Source: a virus
DNA length: 54,140 nucleotides
Strand: one strand, 5' to 3'
IMG/VR virus record: IMGVR_UViG_3300017917_003175
Span: 1 to 54,140 of that record
Shown: positions 50,808 to 54,140 of the stretch, piece by piece
How the letters are laid out: each line of letters opens with the position of its first letter
Numbering within the stretch: the first letter of the stretch is position 1
Program-made: the position numbers and the translations under genes
Notes under the pieces: model-generated
The model's database searches: none
Told to the model about the DNA's origin: nothing
The model's input: the letters and a program-made list of their open reading frames with translations, nothing else

Positions 50808-51037
50808 CCTAAAACAATTACCCTAGGATCGGTATCATTGTCTAAAAAGCAATTTCCTTGGATAGGGGCAGTAAAATAGTCTGTAGTAAACTTACGATCC
50901 TCACTACCTAGCCAAACACGCTTGATAAACTTAGCCCTAAAAGTGCCGTCAAAATGTATCCCTGTGACTTTTCCAATCATGTAGCAATCTTGTATACCTT
51001 GAAAATCTAAAGACTTAACAATATCACCAATTTTCAT
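50804..51037 (-). CDS. Small early protein of unknown function (77 aa)
   Basis: The ATG at 51037 has GGAG six bases upstream; the frame also has an ATG at 51052, but that overlaps the ribosome site. MKIGDIVKSLDFQGIQDCYM, GKVTGIHFDGTFRAKF and VWLGSEDRKF suggest a small SH3-like beta barrel. Function unknown. The coding sequence overlaps the next promoter's -35. Confidence 0.5.
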   Translation of the reverse strand: MKIGDIVKSLDFQGIQDCYMIGKVTGIHFDGTFRAKFIKRVWLGSEDRKFTTDYFTAPIQGNCFLDNDTDPRVIVLG

Positions 51038-51070
51038 TGCTATCTCCATCAAGCAACTGTCAATAATGCT

Positions 51071-51099
51071 ATTATACTACCAAGCCCATTTATTGTCAA
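51071..51099 (-). promoter_or_regulatory. Early sigma-70 promoter with TTGACAATAAATGG box
   Basis: TTGACA (51094-51099), 17-base spacer starting ATAAATGG, TATAAT (51071-51076). It overlaps the stop region of the 72-aa gene. Confidence 0.88.
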
Positions 51100-51314
51100 G
51101 CCTTCAAAATATCATAGATTCGGCTATGAATCATGTCCATTTCACTCTGGTCTACATAAAAATCAGTGCGAGGATCGTAGTAAAGACCCTCAGTATTGTC
51201 ATAATACAACACCCGTCCTGAGAAATTAAAGGGTCCTTCTAGTCCTTTACGTGGACCATATTTATTACGCATTTCATCCATTTGGAACTTATCTGCGACA
51301 ATCTTGTGACCCAT
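51096..51314 (-). CDS. Small early protein of unknown function (72 aa)
   Basis: ATG 51314 with AGGAGAAG upstream. GPFNFSGRVLYYDNTEGLYY and DPRTDFYVDQSEMDMI suggest a conserved acidic beta-hairpin domain. Function unknown. Monocistronic-looking early unit with its own promoter. Confidence 0.5.
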   Translation of the reverse strand: MGHKIVADKFQMDEMRNKYGPRKGLEGPFNFSGRVLYYDNTEGLYYDPRTDFYVDQSEMDMIHSRIYDILKA

Positions 51315-51343
51315 CAACTTCTCCTGTTTGTCAGTATTTTTGT

Positions 51344-51372
51344 ATTATATAGAGTTATCCATTTATTGTCAA
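51344..51372 (-). promoter_or_regulatory. Early sigma-70 promoter with TTGACAATAAATGG box
   Basis: TTGACA (51367-51372), 17-base spacer starting ATAAATGG, TATAAT (51344-51349): a perfect consensus. Confidence 0.9.
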
Positions 51373-51647
51373 CTATGTTTAATTGCTAAAAAAATGTATT
51401 TGCTATTTCTAGGAGTCCAATTTTTACCTTGAGGCCCACATGATTTATTGTATTCCCCTCTCATTGTGCTACAATAACTAAAATAACCTGGAGTTACTTT
51501 TCCAAAAACAGGATCATAAACAGGTTCATTATAACTACTAGGTATAGTACAACGAAAAAAAGCACTTTCACGTAACAGTCTAGCTATAAACGAACCACTT
51601 GCATGTTTACAATCTTTACACTTTAATTCAGTATTATAATTAGTCAT
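51369..51647 (-). CDS. Cysteine-rich small early protein (92 aa)
   Basis: Cysteines are arranged as CKDCKHA near residues 10-13, FRC near 32, YCS near 59 and a CGPQGKNW near 70, which would form one or two zinc sites. The pattern is that of small zinc-binding phage early proteins. GAGGAA ribosome site before the ATG; its promoter is at 51667. Nucleic-acid or protein binding is possible; function unknown. Confidence 0.5.
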   Translation of the reverse strand: MTNYNTELKCKDCKHASGSFIARLLRESAFFRCTIPSSYNEPVYDPVFGKVTPGYFSYCSTMRGEYNKSCGPQGKNWTPRNSKYIFLAIKHS

Positions 51648-51666
51648 TTATTCCTCATAAAACTAA

Positions 51667-51695
51667 AATATAACAGGATCTTAAATTATTGTCAA
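51667..51695 (-). promoter_or_regulatory. Early sigma-70 promoter, divergent spacer
   Basis: TTGACA (51690-51695), 17-base spacer starting ATAATTTA, TATATT (51667-51672). Confidence 0.75.
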
Positions 51696-52498
51696 CTTAT
51701 GAATTTATATTTGCTTAGTGAATAGTATTCAATATCCTCATGAGTTTTTCTAAAGAAAATTCCATCAATTGTAAGTTGTTTAAAACTTTCCAATATTGGA
51801 AGTAAAGGGTTTTCTACTGCAAAAGCCATGCAAATAATATTCATGTTGTCATCATGATACCAATATTCAGCACGTTTTAATGTTTTTCTTGACCTTATCG
51901 TTTTCCCTATGTAAGTTATTTTTTTAATTTCGCTAACATAATTTGTATTACATTTTGGTAAAATTTTGTTATATGGACTTAATAAATTTTCAACCTTTGT
52001 ATCATAATCATAAAAATTAGGTAAACTATAAGCAATTTTGATATATTCTTCTTTAAATTTTTTATTATCACCATGAATATAATCGTTTAAATCTTCACGA
52101 AACTTAGTTAACTTGATTCCTTTAAGTTTCCACAACATTATTTTTTTGCTGTAATAATTACGTATACTATTAGCATGTTCTCTATCTTTTTCTGTAACAA
52201 GATCAAACAACTCTTTATTTAATAAATTACCTGTATAAAATGTTGTTATATTATTCTGTTTATTTCTACATTTAAAAGCAGCAACGCTTACAGCCAAAAT
52301 ATCTTCTTCAGTTTCTATAATTTCGTATTTTTTAATATGCGAATTTTCACCTAACAATAAACCATTATTCCAGTTTAAATTTAAATTTTGTAAACTTAAA
52401 TTTTGTAATCCTTTTACACCACTACTACCTCCACCACTGCCTCCGCCCCCTATTGCAATAGTATAAGCTTGTTGTGTTGTACCTGCATTTATAGGCAT
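51692..52498 (-). CDS. Protein of unknown function downstream of UvsY (268 aa)
   Basis: The frame is open 5' of 52498, overlapping UvsY, but I take ATG 52498 (MPINAGTTQQAYTI) as the start because the upstream part duplicates UvsY coding. A Gly/Ser linker GGGGSGGGSSG follows residues 1-15. A helical core KKIMLWKLKGIKLTKFREDL and YIHGDNKKFKEEYIKIAYSL and a C-terminal VENLLSPYNKI follow. I recall the type in aquatic T4-like phages, with no function. No clear ribosome site. Confidence 0.5.
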   Translation of the reverse strand: MPINAGTTQQAYTIAIGGGGSGGGSSGVKGLQNLSLQNLNLNWNNGLLLGENSHIKKYEIIETEEDILAVSVAAFKCRNKQNNITTFYTGNLLNKELFDLVTEKDREHANSIRNYYSKKIMLWKLKGIKLTKFREDLNDYIHGDNKKFKEEYIKIAYSLPNFYDYDTKVENLLSPYNKILPKCNTNYVSEIKKITYIGKTIRSRKTLKRAEYWYHDDNMNIICMAFAVENPLLPILESFKQLTIDGIFFRKTHEDIEYYSLSKYKFIS

Positions 52499-52514
52499 CA
52501 ACGATTTATAAAGA

Positions 52515-52973
52515 TTAGCCAATTGATATATCCTCCATTCCTGATACTCTAAGACGTACAATGTGGCCCATTTGCCACTGTTTTGCTTCAAGACCTTTTA
52601 TAATTCCTAACCATTTATTGCGTAATAGTGCTACTTCATTAATTAAAACTTCAAAATCAATTACTTCATCCTCACCATCAACATACTTTTCGGCATCACG
52701 GCTAGTTAATGCTCTATTATACGCTTCTAAATATTTTTGAAAATGTTTTCGGCGAATTTTTCTTAATTTGATATTAAGATAATTTAATACTGCTTCTACT
52801 TCTTGCAATTGGTTAAAACGATGTTCTGTGATACCAGGTAAATTAGCAATGCTTTTTTCTACATTGCCATAAACTTTTACTTCTTGTTTAGCAGATACTA
52901 ATTCTGATTCATAATGTACAATAAAATCTGGTATAACACTTAAGTCTTGCGTTATTTGTGTGTACCAATTCAT
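52515..52973 (-). CDS. uvsY: Recombination mediator UvsY
   Basis: The 152-aa product (T4 UvsY is 137) has the family block LNYLNIKLRKIRRKHFQKYL with a basic, helical character, then a DGEDEVIDFEVLINEV acidic segment and KQWQMGHIVRLRVSGMEDI at the C-terminus. UvsY loads UvsX onto gp32-coated single-stranded DNA and forms hexameric rings. Two genes (80 aa and the GIY-YIG endonuclease) separate it from UvsX here. Confidence 0.88.
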   Translation of the reverse strand: MNWYTQITQDLSVIPDFIVHYESELVSAKQEVKVYGNVEKSIANLPGITEHRFNQLQEVEAVLNYLNIKLRKIRRKHFQKYLEAYNRALTSRDAEKYVDGEDEVIDFEVLINEVALLRNKWLGIIKGLEAKQWQMGHIVRLRVSGMEDISIG

Positions 52974-52976
52974 TGA

Positions 52977-53219
52977 TCACCATTCTTCGTGGTCTTCTTC
53001 CCAATCTTCATAATCTTCTTCATCTATTTGTTCAGTTGTAAAATAACTTAATGCTGATACAATTTCTTTATCTCCACGAAATGCTTCTTTAATTTCTTCA
53101 GCATCATAATCATTATCAACCAATAAATTAACTAATGTATCAGCAGCATCACCTTTGTCAGCCAATTGGATATGTTGGCGTAATGCGTCCCAAACCTCTG
53201 CTATTAAATTTAAACTCAT
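52977..53219 (-). CDS. Small acidic conserved protein (80 aa)
   Basis: Strongly acidic C-terminus (DEEDYEDWEEDHEEW). The conserved N-terminal block NLIAEVWDALRQHI, ADKGDAADTLVNLLVDNDYD is found in T4-like aquatic phages near UvsY, as I recall. It lies 3 bases upstream of uvsY and overlaps the GIY-YIG gene by 4 bases. A role as a recombination partner is possible but unproven. Confidence 0.5.
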   Translation of the reverse strand: MSLNLIAEVWDALRQHIQLADKGDAADTLVNLLVDNDYDAEEIKEAFRGDKEIVSALSYFTTEQIDEEDYEDWEEDHEEW

Positions 53220-53896
53220 GTTATTTTTCTCTTAAGTTTTGCCTTATGACTAGGATTATTTATTCCTTTTATTGCTTCCCCTTGATTCAAAGTTTCTCTC
53301 ACAGTTCCTTTACCTGTATCCAAATCAAAGCCTTGCCAGCCAGCACATTTACCTCTTTTAGGAATCCAACCTCCTCTAATCGCAGCTTTCATAGTATTAG
53401 AAGAAATATTTTTTGATTTACAAAATTCATCTATACTACCATGAAATTCAAAAACTTCATTATTTGGAGAAATTAGTTTCCAGTGTTTTGATTTGTTATT
53501 TTCAGGTCCTTTTCTTGATCTCCATGAATCTTTTTTTAATTTACGAACATCTTTCATGGTATTACTAATTTTATTAATAACTTCATCAAATCTTGTGTAG
53601 TTATTCCTTCCACCTTTATCAAGATTTATACATAAAGGATCATTTAATGTGCTTTCAGTTATATATTTTGCTTCTAACAAATTCATCTCTTTCCATGAAA
53701 AACCAAAATCTAAAATTTCTCTTATTAAATTTTCTTTACCTTTAGATTTTAAATAATCTTTTATAATTACTCCTGAACCAAAATACAAAGGATCAAGAGT
53801 ATTATGACTTATAATTTTATGTTGTCCAATATAAAATTTACCGTCAGGTAAAATTGTTTTATAAATAAAACCGTACGCTTTATTGGCTATGCTCAT
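53216..53896 (-). CDS. GIY-YIG homing endonuclease
   Basis: The 226-aa product begins with the nuclease domain: YGFIYKTILPDGKFYIGQHK (G-F-I-Y ... Y-I-G) at residues 8-27, YFGSGVIIKDYLKSKGKEN, and the catalytic Glu in LLEAKYI near 76. A C-terminal DNA-binding region follows: WKLISPNNEVFEFHGSIDEF with SSNTMKAAIRGGW (NUMOD/HTH-like repeat). Such freestanding nucleases resemble T4 Seg proteins. It lies directly between UvsX and the UvsY cluster with overlaps at both ends (17 and 4 bases), suggesting insertion without disrupting either gene. Confidence 0.88.
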   Translation of the reverse strand: MSIANKAYGFIYKTILPDGKFYIGQHKIISHNTLDPLYFGSGVIIKDYLKSKGKENLIREILDFGFSWKEMNLLEAKYITESTLNDPLCINLDKGGRNNYTRFDEVINKISNTMKDVRKLKKDSWRSRKGPENNKSKHWKLISPNNEVFEFHGSIDEFCKSKNISSNTMKAAIRGGWIPKRGKCAGWQGFDLDTGKGTVRETLNQGEAIKGINNPSHKAKLKRKIT

Positions 53897-54140
53897 CGGT
53901 TATAATATCATGTTCAATGTTGTGTTGTTTTTCAAAATTTTCCATTAATTTATCTAAACAACCATTTTCGTTTGATTCCCAGCCTTTTCTGAAGTATTTA
54001 ACAATTTCCCCATCTGGAGTTGTAAATGCTAATCTATTTCCATCTTTAGTAAGCAACCCTTTTGTTTCAGCTAGATCAACTAAACCTGAATGGGGATTCA
54101 TTCCTGTAGTATATGGAATTTTAATCTGTACACTTTCAAA
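53880..54140 (-). CDS. uvsX: UvsX recombinase, C-terminal end only
   Basis: The frame stays open to the right edge (residues to F-E-S-V-Q-I-K-I-P-Y-T-T-G before MNPHSGLVDLAETKGLL). The block TTGMNPHSGLVDLAE, then KDGNRLAFTTPDGEIV, matches the C-terminal part of T4-type UvsX (compare MNPYSGLLDIALE). UvsX is the RecA-like strand-exchange protein. The ATP-binding core is outside the window. It overlaps the GIY-YIG gene by 17 bases. The call is from this C-terminal block alone. Confidence 0.75.
   Translation of the reverse strand, partial: FESVQIKIPYTTGMNPHSGLVDLAETKGLLTKDGNRLAFTTPDGEIVKYFRKGWESNENGCLDKLMENFEKQHNIEHDIITDEHSQ

Noticed and set aside
1-54140. Cyanophage identity
   Set aside because: Although many genes look like those of aquatic T4-like phages, no photosynthesis or carbon-metabolism gene is seen here, and the low GC fits several hosts.

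Overview
The window is a 54 kb piece of an AT-rich genome of a T4-superfamily myovirus (contractile-tailed phage). The diagnostic genes are tail sheath gp18, tail tube gp19, head completion gp4, neck gp14, tail completion gp15, a probable small terminase gp16, replicative helicase gp41, primase gp61, UvsW, UvsY and the 3' end of UvsX. The accessory genes (peptide deformylase, A-type Fe-S carrier, MazG-like and Nudix hydrolases, several Fe(II)/2-oxoglutarate oxygenases) are the kind seen in marine and freshwater relatives of T4. No photosynthesis gene is present and the host cannot be fixed from this window.

Layout, left to right. 1-3034: 5' part of a repeat-rich fibre gene running off the left edge. 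3134-9714: virion assembly block on the minus strand (charged core-like protein, a second head-associated protein, small terminase, a glycosyltransferase-like gene, gp4, a small protein, a tube-like protein). 9733-13971: gp19 and an unusually long gp18. 14211-17866: a plus-strand HNH gene, then dNMP kinase, a neck-like protein, MazG-like hydrolase and an early operon. 18062-21579: gp14, gp15 and Nudix, inverted onto the plus strand. 21572-30660: more structural genes, including a second repeat-rich fibre, surrounding a sugar-modification cassette (glycosyltransferase-like, DUF6165-like, C-methyltransferase, NAD epimerase), then a PD-(D/E)XK nuclease. 30638-35880: SGNH-like hydrolase, Fe-S carrier and head/core genes, including a ligase-like KWDG protein. 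35889-54140: mainly replication, recombination and nucleic-acid enzymes plus small early genes, ending in UvsY, a GIY-YIG endonuclease and UvsX.

Transcription signals are unusually readable. Structural genes carry T4-type late promoters (GATAAATA or TATAAATA) on both strands. Early genes carry near-consensus sigma-70 promoters, and most of these share an extended box TTGACAATAAATGG. Three strong hairpin terminators (3091, 33844, 48995) close minus-strand units. A further set of genes has a -10 or late-promoter box placed so that the predicted transcription start falls on or next to the A of the ATG, with no Shine-Dalgarno sequence. This suggests a class of leaderless phage mRNAs.

Functionally, the right half replicates and recombines DNA, the left half builds the particle, and the embedded sugar, oxygenase, Fe-S and nucleotide-pool genes probably modify virion or host molecules. 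All functional statements rest on motif and family recognition by eye; no database search was run.
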